Assembly: GCA_002449585.1 (NCBI GenBank)
Contig: DJXD01000022.1
Coordinates: 1 to 48,362, forward strand
Direction: 5' to 3'
Length of the DNA: 48,362 nucleotides
Source: Ruminococcus sp. UBA7013
GTDB lineage: Bacteria > Bacillota > Clostridia > Oscillospirales > Ruminococcaceae
Shown here: piece by piece, positions 25,419-34,020 of the stretch
How the letters are laid out: each line of letters starts with the position of its first letter
Position numbering within the stretch: the first letter of the stretch is position 1
Notes under the pieces: model-generated
What the model was told of the DNA's origin: nothing
What the model saw: only the letters and a program-made list of their open reading frames with translations
Databases searched by the model: none
Translations under genes and position numbers: made by a program

Positions 25419-26987
25419 ATGGGAAGAATGATTATCATAGGTGCAGGGCTGGCAGGATTATCCGCATCTGTGACACTGGCAGAGCAGGGGTTTTCCTGTG
25501 ATCTGATTTCTTTGCAGAATTCAGAACGTGCACAATCTGTGCTGGCAGAGGGTGGCATCAATGCGGCATTGAATACCATGGGGGAACAAGATCAGGTGCA
25601 GAATCATTATGAAGATACGCTACGAGGGGGCGTATATCTGGCAGATCCCAATGCCGTACGGAATTTAACCAGCCATGCACCGGAAATTGTCCGATGGCTG
25701 GAAAATTTAGGCGTTCCGTTTAATATGACAGATCAGGATATTATGCTCCGGAATTTCGGCGGACAGAAAAAAAAGCGCACTGCCTATGCACAGAGCAGTA
25801 CAGGAAAAATCATCATGACAGCTGTGATTGATGAAGCCAGAAAGCATGAAGTTTCCGGAAAGATTCGAAGATATTCCCATCATGAGCTGATCTGTCTGCT
25901 GATTCGGGATCATATCTGCATGGGTGCAAGAATTCGGGATCTGTATACAGGAGAAATCCGGGATTTTTTTGGAATCGTGCTGTTATGTTCCGGGGGGATG
26001 AATGGCATTTTTCCGGGGATGACAACAGGGACAACGCAAAATACAGGAGATGTGACAGCAATCGCATTCCGGCAGGGGGTAGAGCTGGGAAATCTGGAAA
26101 TGTTGCAATATCATCCGACAACGATCGGGATTTATGGAAAACGATGTCTTGTCACAGAGGCCGCCAGAGGAGAAGGCGGAAGATTATATATCATGAAGAA
26201 TCAGAAAAAATGGTATTTCATGGAGGAAAAATATCCGGAGCTGAAAAATCTCATGCCCCGTGATGTCGTTTCCCGGGAGATGTATATGATCCGCCGGGAA
26301 TGCGGCGGATCTGTCTATTTGGATATGACAGGATTATCTCAGGAAACATGGCAGAAAAAGCTTTCTGATCTTCGTCAGGAAATCATCTATTATCTGGCAC
26401 TTGATCCGGCATCTGCGCCGCTCCCTGTCAAAGAAGGGATTCATTATTTTATGGGTGGCATTGCCGTTGATGAGAAGCATCAGACAAATATCAAGAATTT
26501 ATATGCGGCCGGGGAATGTGCCTGTCAATATCATGGGGCGAATCGGTTAGGGGGGAATTCTCTGCTTGGTGCGCTGTATGGGGGGCGGAAGGCCGCAGAA
26601 ATAATATTGCAGAATCCGGAGGATATTTCTGAGAAAGATGTTTCTGGCATGATTTCTGATTTTCGTCCGGCTTCTCCGGAATTGATACAAAAAATTGGTG
26701 AAATTTTAGTATCTGGATTAGGGATAATCCGGAATGCCGGAGATTTGGAAAAGGCATTGCATCAGCTGGAGAGCCTGAAAGGCTCAAATTTCCGGGAGGA
26801 GAATAGAATTTATTTAGCAAAAGCAATGCTATTATCTGCATTGGAACGAAAAGAAAGCCGGGGGGCGCATTATCGGGAAGATTATCCTGAAAAAAAGGAA
26901 GCATTCCGGAAAACAACGATTGCAGAATTTGCGCAGGAAATCAAGATCACATTCCGGGAGATCCCTGAAAGAAGGGCAGAATTATGA
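25419..26987 (+). CDS. Fumarate reductase/succinate dehydrogenase-type flavoprotein
   Basis: A 522-aa flavoprotein of the SdhA/FrdA family. Seen: FAD fold IIIGAGLAGLSA (5-16), AEGGINAALNTMG, RGGVYLADPNAV, LQYHPTTIGIYG, EAARGEGGRLY, and GANRLGGNSLLGALYGG. At the position where classical SdhA/FrdA bind FAD covalently through His (SHT/SHS before AxQGGI) this protein has Gln (AQSVLAEGG, Q39), so FAD is probably bound non-covalently. Active-site His and Arg motifs are kept. A GGAGGTG site precedes ATG 25419. The usual substrate pair is fumarate/succinate, but the iron-locus setting leaves room for another acceptor. Confidence 0.88.
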   Translation: MGRMIIIGAGLAGLSASVTLAEQGFSCDLISLQNSERAQSVLAEGGINAALNTMGEQDQVQNHYEDTLRGGVYLADPNAVRNLTSHAPEIVRWLENLGVPFNMTDQDIMLRNFGGQKKKRTAYAQSSTGKIIMTAVIDEARKHEVSGKIRRYSHHELICLLIRDHICMGARIRDLYTGEIRDFFGIVLLCSGGMNGIFPGMTTGTTQNTGDVTAIAFRQGVELGNLEMLQYHPTTIGIYGKRCLVTEAARGEGGRLYIMKNQKKWYFMEEKYPELKNLMPRDVVSREMYMIRRECGGSVYLDMTGLSQETWQKKLSDLRQEIIYYLALDPASAPLPVKEGIHYFMGGIAVDEKHQTNIKNLYAAGECACQYHGANRLGGNSLLGALYGGRKAAEIILQNPEDISEKDVSGMISDFRPASPELIQKIGEILVSGLGIIRNAGDLEKALHQLESLKGSNFREENRIYLAKAMLLSALERKESRGAHYREDYPEKKEAFRKTTIAEFAQEIKITFREIPERRAEL

Positions 26988-27664
26988 ATCTGAAATTGCA
27001 GATACTCCGGAGAGAATCACCGGATGCAAGTCCGCATTGGGAAAGTTATGAATATCAGGCACAGAATGAAAATGCAAGTGTTGCGTCAGTATTGCATGAT
27101 TTAAATCAAAAACTGGATGATCCTGTCAGATGGGAATGCAGCTGTATGCAGAAAAAATGCGGCGCATGTGCCATGGTGATCAATCACAGGCCAAGGCTTG
27201 CCTGTGATGCACGTCTGAAAGAATTCAACGGAGAGATCAAAATAGAACCGTTGAGGAAATTCCCTGTTATTGCGGATTTGATCGTTGACAGGAGTATTTT
27301 ATTTGAAAATTTGAAAATCATGAGAATCTGGTTTGCAGAGGAAGCTAAAACATATGGATCAGAAATAGCTTATCAGGCTTCCCGCTGTCTGCAATGCGGA
27401 TGCTGTTTAGAGATCTGTCCGAATTTTTATGCTGGAGGAACATTTTTCGGAATGGCATCAATGACACTGACAGCAAGAATATTGACAGCCGTTCCTGAAA
27501 AGCAGAAACAGGAAATCTGTAAAGCTTATCGGGATCATATTTATGAAGGCTGTGGAAAATCGCTTGCCTGCCGGGAGATCTGTCCGGCTGGGATAGAGAT
27601 AGAGCATTTGCTTGTGAATTCTAATGCTGTTGCCATCTGGAAGCGAAAAAAGCATGAAATATAG
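26984..27664 (+). CDS. Fumarate reductase/succinate dehydrogenase-type iron-sulfur protein
   Basis: A 226-aa electron-transfer subunit with an N-terminal plant-type [2Fe-2S] domain (CSCMQKKCGACAMV then a fourth Cys in RLAC) and a C-terminal ferredoxin-like part (CLQCGCCLEICPN; CGKSLACREICPAG) for the [4Fe-4S] and third cluster. Its start overlaps the flavoprotein stop (ATGA). It connects the flavoprotein to the heme anchor. Slightly shorter than typical SdhB, otherwise intact. Confidence 0.9.
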   Translation: MNLKLQILRRESPDASPHWESYEYQAQNENASVASVLHDLNQKLDDPVRWECSCMQKKCGACAMVINHRPRLACDARLKEFNGEIKIEPLRKFPVIADLIVDRSILFENLKIMRIWFAEEAKTYGSEIAYQASRCLQCGCCLEICPNFYAGGTFFGMASMTLTARILTAVPEKQKQEICKAYRDHIYEGCGKSLACREICPAGIEIEHLLVNSNAVAIWKRKKHEI

Positions 27665-28523
27665 AATCCTTTCTGTGCTGATGGTGCTGATCTTGCTGAC
27701 AGGATGCGCTTCACAGGCGCATTATTCTATTAGGCAGGATTTGAGTATTTATTTTACAAATGCTGATCAGATAATTACAGCAATCCGGAATTCTCTTCGA
27801 AAGCATGATCAAAAGATTATTATTTATTATAGCTCACATGGCGATAATATGGAAGATATTAATGTAATTGTCCGGGAATTGATGAAATATGCGCTGGAAG
27901 AAACAGACGATCCCACAGAGGGAGATTATATTTTTCATCAATATGGCGGTTATGAAATGCATTATAGCTATCAGAAGCAGGAAGATTTATATCAATATGA
28001 AATCGAGATCATACCGGAATATTATACAACATTGACGCAGGAACAGGAAGTATCTGAACAGATCCGGCAGGTGCTGGCTGAAATGGATTTTCATATTTGG
28101 ACATCGGATTATGAAAAAATCAGAAAAATTTATGATTATATCTGTGAACATGTGGATTATGATGTGATTCATAAGAAAAATAAATATTATCATCTGAAAG
28201 CGACAGCTTACGGGGCTTTGATTTATCATCATGCTGTCTGTCAGGGGTATGCAGTAGCGATGTATCGACTTTTGAGGGAAGCCGGGATTGATGCCCGTGT
28301 GATCACCGGAACAGCAGAATTGACAGATGGAAGCACAGAATTTCATGCATGGAATCTTGTTAGAATCGGGAATGTATATTATAATCTGGATGCTACTTGG
28401 AAAACAGAGGATTATTTTCTGAAAACAGATGCAGATTTTAAATTCCATGTGAGAGATCCGGAATATCAAACAGAAAGCTTTTATCAGGCGTATCCAATGG
28501 CAGAAAAAGCTATTAAAAAATAG
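27654..28523 (+). CDS. Transglutaminase-like lipoprotein
   Basis: A 289-aa lipoprotein from ATG 27654: signal peptide ending LLTGC (lipidated C18), an N-terminal region of about 120 residues, then a transglutaminase/protease-like core with the triad Cys in HAVCQGYAVA, His in EFHAWNLV and Asp in YNLDATW. Proteins of this fold cut or cross-link proteins at the cell surface. The gene overlaps the iron-sulfur subunit gene by 11 bases, placing it in the operon, but nothing obvious ties it to iron or electron transfer. It may process a surface partner of the complex. Confidence 0.82.
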   Translation: MKYRILSVLMVLILLTGCASQAHYSIRQDLSIYFTNADQIITAIRNSLRKHDQKIIIYYSSHGDNMEDINVIVRELMKYALEETDDPTEGDYIFHQYGGYEMHYSYQKQEDLYQYEIEIIPEYYTTLTQEQEVSEQIRQVLAEMDFHIWTSDYEKIRKIYDYICEHVDYDVIHKKNKYYHLKATAYGALIYHHAVCQGYAVAMYRLLREAGIDARVITGTAELTDGSTEFHAWNLVRIGNVYYNLDATWKTEDYFLKTDADFKFHVRDPEYQTESFYQAYPMAEKAIKK

Positions 28524-28536
28524 GAGTGGTTGATTT

Positions 28537-28944
28537 ATGAAGAAAACAGGATTGATTTTAGATATCATATTATTTATGCTGAGTACAGCACTTTGTTTCG
28601 GAACAAAATTTGTGTTTCATGCGTGTGCGCCCAAAGAAGATGGCGGCTGGATGGTGTGCCATTGGGCAGAACAGGCCGTTTTCGGGCTGGGATTGGTATT
28701 ATTTTTCCTGAGCAGTGTCATGTTTGCTTTTAAAGATGGGAAAACGAAATCCGGTATGATCTTAGCCATGGAAGCAATTGCGGCATTAGCGGCAATTTTG
28801 CCAAATCATCTGATCAATCTTTGTATGATGACGGATATGAGATGTCATTCTGTCATGAAACCAGCGGTTTTGATTCTTGGCATTTTGATTATGATTGTCG
28901 GCGTGATTGCTATTATAATACATAGAAAAGAGAATGATGTATGA
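28537..28944 (+). CDS. DUF4418 family membrane protein
   Basis: A 135-aa protein with four predicted helices. External loops contain FHACAPKEDGGWMVCHWAEQ and MTDMRCHSVMKP, i.e. paired Cys and Cys-His motifs next to the membrane. This pattern fits DUF4418, small proteins usually encoded next to an FtsX-like permease and ATPase, as here. The Cys/His loops could bind a metal or heme. Its stop overlaps the permease start. Confidence 0.8.
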   Translation: MKKTGLILDIILFMLSTALCFGTKFVFHACAPKEDGGWMVCHWAEQAVFGLGLVLFFLSSVMFAFKDGKTKSGMILAMEAIAALAAILPNHLINLCMMTDMRCHSVMKPAVLILGILIMIVGVIAIIIHRKENDV

Positions 28945-30146
28945 GATTATCTAAGTCATTGCCGTTCCGGAATCTGGCAGGGAAGCCCATCCGGACAGCA
29001 ATCTTGATTTTATTAACAGCATTATTATCACTGACAGTGTTCGGCGGAACATTGATGATCACCAGCCTGAAAACCGGATTGCATTCATTAGAGGACAGAC
29101 TTGGCGCAGATATTATGGTTGTTCCCTATGAAGCCACAACAAAGGCCAATCTTGAAAATATTGTCCTTCAGGGAAATACAGGTTATTTCTATATGGATAC
29201 CGCACGACTGGAAAAAATTCAATCAAGGGAAGGAATCGGGCAGATTTCAGCGCAATTTTATTTAGCATCTGCGAATTCGGGATGCTGTACAATCCCAGTT
29301 CAGATTATTGGCTATGATCCGGATACAGATTTCACCATTTCGCCATGGATCAAAAAAAGCTATCGCAATACTTTGCAGAAATATGATATTGTGGTTGGAA
29401 ATGATCTAAATGCATTCGTGGGGGATACGCTCAAATTTTATGGCGTGGAATGCCATGTTGCCGCAAAGCTGGATAAAACAGGAACGAGCTTTGATACAAC
29501 GGTATTCACAAATGCGGATACTATTAAAGCCTTGATTCAATCCTCTCTGGATTTGCATTTGAATACGTTTCAGAATATTGATCCGGATAAAGTCGTTTCT
29601 TGTGTGTTGATCAATGCAGATGAAGAGCATACGCCGGAAGAAATTGTAAATGATATTAATTTGCATGTGAAGAAAGTCAAGGCTATTCAGACAAAAGAAA
29701 TGATTTCAGGTGTGTCAGATAGTTTAGCAGGTGTATCAAATGTGATCAGTATTTTGATTATTGCGGTATGGCTGTTAGGAATCATGATTTTATTATTGGC
29801 GTTTACGATGAGCGTGAATGAACGAAAGAAAGAATTTGCTGTATTGCGAGTATTGGGGGCATCCAGAAAGAAGCTTGCCGGAATTGTCATGCAAGAGGCA
29901 TGTATTACAGCATTTTCAGGAAGTACAGGGGGGATCTGCATCGGCTTGCTGATTATGATCCCGTTTAATAATCTGATTGAGGAGCAATTGCATTTGCCGT
30001 TTCTGCTTCCGGATGTCAGTCAGCTGATAGTATATATTATCAGTGCGGTGATATTATCTGTTCTTACGGGCATGATTTCAGCAAGTGTATCAGCGTTTCG
30101 AATCAGCCGGATTGATACAGGTTTGATTTTGAGAGGGGATAATTAA
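28941..30146 (+). CDS. FtsX-like ABC permease of the DUF4418 module
   Basis: A 401-aa permease with one N-terminal helix (about 18-38), a large external domain to about 265, and three C-terminal helices bearing NERKKEFAVLRVLGASRKK. It is a third FtsX-type permease, more distant from the pair at 20711-23171. It shares ATGA overlap with the DUF4418 gene and is followed by its own ATPase, so the operon holds two complete ABC modules. Confidence 0.88.
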   Translation: MRLSKSLPFRNLAGKPIRTAILILLTALLSLTVFGGTLMITSLKTGLHSLEDRLGADIMVVPYEATTKANLENIVLQGNTGYFYMDTARLEKIQSREGIGQISAQFYLASANSGCCTIPVQIIGYDPDTDFTISPWIKKSYRNTLQKYDIVVGNDLNAFVGDTLKFYGVECHVAAKLDKTGTSFDTTVFTNADTIKALIQSSLDLHLNTFQNIDPDKVVSCVLINADEEHTPEEIVNDINLHVKKVKAIQTKEMISGVSDSLAGVSNVISILIIAVWLLGIMILLLAFTMSVNERKKEFAVLRVLGASRKKLAGIVMQEACITAFSGSTGGICIGLLIMIPFNNLIEEQLHLPFLLPDVSQLIVYIISAVILSVLTGMISASVSAFRISRIDTGLILRGDN

Positions 30147-30147
30147 T

Positions 30148-30819
30148 ATGATATTAAAAGCTGAAAAAATCAGCAAAGAGTTTCCACGGCAGATGAAAAA
30201 TGCCAATCGTTTCACAGCGGTACAGGAGACGGATTTTAGATTAAATCCGGGGGAATTGGTCATCATAATGGGACGTTCCGGAAGCGGAAAGAGTACATTG
30301 CTAAATATGTTTGCCGGATTATTACAGCCGACAGCAGGGAAAATATTTCTGGATGATAAGAGTCTTTATGATCTGGAAGATCAGGAGCTGTCAAAGCTGA
30401 GAAATCAGCATATTGGAATGATACCGCAGGGACAAACGGCACTGTATAGTTTAACAATGCTGGAAAATATCTGTCTGCCGTATACGCTTTATGGGGAAGA
30501 GCCGCATGAAGCAGACGCTTGTGCCCTATTGGATAGATTAGAAATTTCACATCTTAGAAATGCCATGCCTTCGGAATTATCGGGGGGAGAGCTTCGGCGC
30601 ATGGCGATTGCAAGAGCCATGATGAAGAAGCCCGGAATTCTCCTAGCAGATGAACCAACCAGTGATCTTGATGATGAAACGACTAAGATCGTTTTTTCAT
30701 TCCTGAAAGAAAGTGCGCACAATGGCACGGCTGTTTTGATTGTCACACATGAGAATGATGCTAAAAATTATGCAGATCGAAGTTTTCGCATGAATGCAGG
30801 AATGCTTTGCCAAGATTGA
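30148..30819 (+). CDS. ABC transporter ATPase of the DUF4418 module
   Basis: A 223-aa ATPase: Walker A GRSGSGKST, signature ELSGGELRR, Walker B ILLADEPTSDLDD, switch His in IVTHEN. It starts one base after the permease stop. It is the last gene of the operon; a strong terminator (30837-30871) follows. Confidence 0.93.
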   Translation: MILKAEKISKEFPRQMKNANRFTAVQETDFRLNPGELVIIMGRSGSGKSTLLNMFAGLLQPTAGKIFLDDKSLYDLEDQELSKLRNQHIGMIPQGQTALYSLTMLENICLPYTLYGEEPHEADACALLDRLEISHLRNAMPSELSGGELRRMAIARAMMKKPGILLADEPTSDLDDETTKIVFSFLKESAHNGTAVLIVTHENDAKNYADRSFRMNAGMLCQD

Positions 30820-30836
30820 TAAGAAGAAATATTCTC

Positions 30837-30871
30837 AAGCAAGTGAATGATGCAGGATCACTTGCTTTTTT
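30837..30871 (+). terminator. Intrinsic terminator of the iron/electron-transfer operon
   Basis: AAGCAAGTGA (30837-30846) pairs perfectly with TCACTTGCTT (30858-30867), followed by a T-run. The right arm contains the -35 box of the next promoter. Confidence 0.88.
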
Positions 30872-30890
30872 CTTTGAGATATGTTATAAT
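30862..30890 (+). promoter_or_regulatory. Promoter overlapping the upstream terminator
   Basis: TTGCTT (30862-30867), 17-base spacer, TATAAT (30885-30890). The -35 box lies inside the 3' arm of the terminator hairpin. Confidence 0.8.
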
Positions 30891-30918
30891 AAGGAAAACC
30901 CTGAAAGGAGACTTTTTT

Positions 30919-31437
30919 ATGAGTGTGAAAACTTTGGCAGAAATTGCAGAGGAAGAAGAAGCGAAATCTTGGCTGAAAAATTGGACACCGCAGTCCGCCG
31001 CTGATCCGCATCAGTATAAAAAATGTAAAAACAGGGAAAAATTGCAGAAATATCTCCGGAAATTTGATTTTGAAAAATATAGACAGCATCCCTATGCAGA
31101 TGTATATTTTCTCATGCGCTATGATGATGAGATCTTTCCCATTGCTTTTGAAGAATTCGAAGATGAATATCAGGAGACTGTTTGCGAATTGCAGATGATG
31201 CCAATGTATCCCAATCAGCTGGAAAATTTTGTCCGGTCTTCTTATGAAGAATCGCATTGGAAAGAGGCTCTTGCTTATGAATCTTGTATGCAGAAAGGCA
31301 ACAGGCATTATGAAATATTATGCTGGGAATCCAGAGGATTTCTTCCTCAGAAAACAGAGATTCTTGCCATTCTGACAGAGAGCCAATGCTTGGATTGGCT
31401 GATAAATTATAAATATTGGCACAGAAATTATCTGTGA
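30919..31437 (+). CDS. Hypothetical acidic protein, 172 aa
   Basis: A cytoplasmic, aromatic- and Glu-rich protein with no signal, membrane helix or recognised domain. ATG 30919 is chosen for its AAAGGAG site; the frame opens further back, but only through the promoter. Conserved-looking stretches are YFLMRYDDEIFPIAFEEFEDE near residue 60 and a Trp/Tyr-rich end (WLINYKYWHRNYL). It precedes copA by 15 bases and may be co-transcribed with it. Confidence 0.62.
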   Translation: MSVKTLAEIAEEEEAKSWLKNWTPQSAADPHQYKKCKNREKLQKYLRKFDFEKYRQHPYADVYFLMRYDDEIFPIAFEEFEDEYQETVCELQMMPMYPNQLENFVRSSYEESHWKEALAYESCMQKGNRHYEILCWESRGFLPQKTEILAILTESQCLDWLINYKYWHRNYL

Positions 31438-31452
31438 TAGGAAAATGATGTG

Positions 31453-33969
31453 ATGGAAAATTATCATGTAACAGGTATGAGCTGCGCTGCGTGTAGTGCC
31501 AGAATTGAGAAAGCTGTGAATGAAGTGCCCGGCGTGACGGCATGTTCTGTAAGTCTTTTGACAAATTCTATGAAAGTTGACGGAACAGCTTCCGCAGAGG
31601 AAATTATCCATGCCGTGGAAAATGCCGGATATGGAGCTTTTTCTGAAAATGCGCCTGCATTGCAAAAGAATGCGCTCGAAGATACGGAAACACCAGAATT
31701 AAGAAAAAGATTTCTCATGTCAGCGGCTGTATTATTGCCCCTGTTATATCTCTCTATGGGTCATATGATGTGGGGATGGACGCTCCCGGCATTTTTTGAG
31801 GGGAATCATATTGCTATGGCATTAGCGGAATTATTATTATCTGCTGTGATCATGCTGATGAATCGCAAATTTTTTGTGAATGGCTTCCGTGGGCTGATGC
31901 ATAAAAGTCCCAATATGGATACACTTGTAGCAATGGGATCAGGAATTTCATTTTTATGGAGCGTGGTACAAGTATTTATCATGACAAGAGCTGTTACAGA
32001 TGGAGATCAGGAACTTGTTATGAATTGCATGATGCAGTTATATTTTGAATCTGCGGCCATGATCCTGACGCTGATCACAGTCGGAAAGATGCTGGAAGCG
32101 CATTCAAAAGGAAAAACTACGGATGCATTAAAAGGATTAATGCAATTATCCCCAAAAACAGCCGTGATTATCCGGGAAGGAACAGAGATCACTGTGCCAG
32201 CAGAGCAGATTCAAAAAGGGGATATTTTTATCATTCGACCCGGAGACAGCATTCCGGCAGATGGGATTGTGATAGAGGGAAATAGCGCAGTGGATGAATC
32301 TGCATTGACAGGGGAAAGCATTCCAGCAGATAAAAATTTGCATGATGCTGTTTCTGCCGGAACGATCAATCAGTCAGGCTATTTGAAATGCCAGGCGGTG
32401 AAAGTCGGAGAAGATACAGCATTATCACAGATTATTCATCTGGTCAGTGATGCGGCAGCAGAAAAAGCACCTATTGCAAGAATCGCTGATAAAATATCAG
32501 GTATATTTGTGCCCGTAGTAATCGGAATTTCTATATTGACATTTTGTATCTGGCTGATGACGGGGCAAAGCATAGGCTATGCGCTGGAAAGGGGTATATC
32601 TGTATTAGTGATCAGCTGTCCCTGTGCATTAGGATTAGCCACACCTGTGGCGATTATGGTGGGAAATGGTGTCGGTGCGAAGCATGGCATTTTATTCAAG
32701 ACAGCTGTATCATTAGAAGAAACCGGGAAAATGCAGATTGCTGTGCTGGATAAGACAGGAACGATCACAGAAGGGCGGCCATTAGTGACGGATATTATTC
32801 CGGAGAATGTGCCAAAAGCGGCATTATTACAGCTGGCGATTTCATTGGAAATCCGGAGTGAACACCCGATTGCAAAGGCGATTTTGGAAAATCCGGAAAT
32901 CCGGAGTGCTGTTCCGATGGAAATCACAGATTTTGAAGCATTGCCAGGGAATGGCCTGACGGCCAAAGCGCAGGGAAAACGGATGTATGCCGGAAGCCTG
33001 CAATTTTTACAATCTAAGATGCTGATTTCTGAAACGATGCAGGAAAAGGCAGCAGAATTGGCACAAGCAGGGAAAACGCCGTTATTTTTTGCCTATGCTC
33101 ATCAGATCTATGGGCTAATCGCTGTGGCGGATGTGATCCGGAAGGATAGCATACAAGCGATTCATGATTTGCAAAATCTGGGGCTGAAAGTGATGATGCT
33201 GACAGGTGACAATGAAATCACAGCGCAAGCAGTGGGAAAACAGATTCAGGCGGATGCCGTGATTGCTGGGGTACTTCCGGAAGGAAAAGAACATGTGATC
33301 CGGAAATTGCAGGAACAAGGCAAAGTCATGATGATTGGCGACGGAATCAATGATGCACCAGCATTGACACGGGCAGATATTGGGCTTGCGATTGGAGCAG
33401 GGACAGAAATCGCCATTGATGCGGCAGATGCTGTTTTAATGAAAAGTAGTTTATCAGATGCTGTCAGTGCGGTGCGATTAAGCCGGGCAGTATTGACAAA
33501 TATTCATGAAAATTTATTTTGGGCATTTATTTATAATCTGATCGGCATTCCTTTGGCGGCAGGGGCATTTATCAAATTATTTGGCTGGGAATTGCAGCCA
33601 ATGTTTGGGGCGGCCGCAATGAGCTTATCAAGTTTTTGTGTTGTGACGAATGCATTGAGATTGAATTTTGTAAAACTACATGATTCCCATCATGACAGAA
33701 AGCAGAAATCTGCCTTAAAGCAGATTGATCTGACAGATGTAAAACCGGAAAGCTTGATGCAGGATACATTATGTATAGAGGGAATGATGTGTCCGCATTG
33801 TGAAGCGACTGTTAAGAAAGTACTAGAATCTTTTCCAGAGGTGATTTCTGCTGAACCGGATCATGAAAAAAATCTTGCTATCCTGACACTATGTCATAGA
33901 TTAGAAAATTTGGATGAGATCAAGAAAGCCATTGCAGAAAAAGGATATGAACTACTTGACAAAAAATGA
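31453..33969 (+). CDS. copA: Copper-type P1B ATPase with metal domains at both ends
   Basis: Membrane Cu+ exporter, 838 aa. N-terminal HMA domain with GMSCAAC (C11, C14), eight-helix P1B core with the CPC metal site at 389-391, phosphorylated Asp D433 in DKTGTITEG, the hinge MIGDGINDAPAL, and then an additional C-terminal HMA domain with GMMCPHC (C780, C783) at about 773-838. Metal domains are normally N-terminal, so the C-terminal copy is unusual and may be a captured CopZ-like chaperone. ATG 31453 is preferred over the GTG before it. The hen1 promoter lies in its last codons. Confidence 0.94.
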   Translation: MENYHVTGMSCAACSARIEKAVNEVPGVTACSVSLLTNSMKVDGTASAEEIIHAVENAGYGAFSENAPALQKNALEDTETPELRKRFLMSAAVLLPLLYLSMGHMMWGWTLPAFFEGNHIAMALAELLLSAVIMLMNRKFFVNGFRGLMHKSPNMDTLVAMGSGISFLWSVVQVFIMTRAVTDGDQELVMNCMMQLYFESAAMILTLITVGKMLEAHSKGKTTDALKGLMQLSPKTAVIIREGTEITVPAEQIQKGDIFIIRPGDSIPADGIVIEGNSAVDESALTGESIPADKNLHDAVSAGTINQSGYLKCQAVKVGEDTALSQIIHLVSDAAAEKAPIARIADKISGIFVPVVIGISILTFCIWLMTGQSIGYALERGISVLVISCPCALGLATPVAIMVGNGVGAKHGILFKTAVSLEETGKMQIAVLDKTGTITEGRPLVTDIIPENVPKAALLQLAISLEIRSEHPIAKAILENPEIRSAVPMEITDFEALPGNGLTAKAQGKRMYAGSLQFLQSKMLISETMQEKAAELAQAGKTPLFFAYAHQIYGLIAVADVIRKDSIQAIHDLQNLGLKVMMLTGDNEITAQAVGKQIQADAVIAGVLPEGKEHVIRKLQEQGKVMMIGDGINDAPALTRADIGLAIGAGTEIAIDAADAVLMKSSLSDAVSAVRLSRAVLTNIHENLFWAFIYNLIGIPLAAGAFIKLFGWELQPMFGAAAMSLSSFCVVTNALRLNFVKLHDSHHDRKQKSALKQIDLTDVKPESLMQDTLCIEGMMCPHCEATVKKVLESFPEVISAEPDHEKNLAILTLCHRLENLDEIKKAIAEKGYELLDKK

Positions 33970-33984
33970 TTTTTATGCTATACT
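33956..33984 (+). promoter_or_regulatory. Promoter of the RNA-repair pair
   Basis: TTGACA (33956-33961), 17-base spacer, TATACT (33979-33984). It overlaps the end of copA and precedes an AAAGGGGG ribosome site. Confidence 0.88.
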
Positions 33985-34020
33985 AAAAAGTTAAATATGA
34001 TCTAAAGGGGGTCGAAAAAT

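Noticed and set aside
30847..30918. Upstream extension of the gene starting at 30919
   Set aside because: The extra codons run through the terminator arm and promoter (30862-30890); the ATG with AAAGGAG at 30919 is the credible start.
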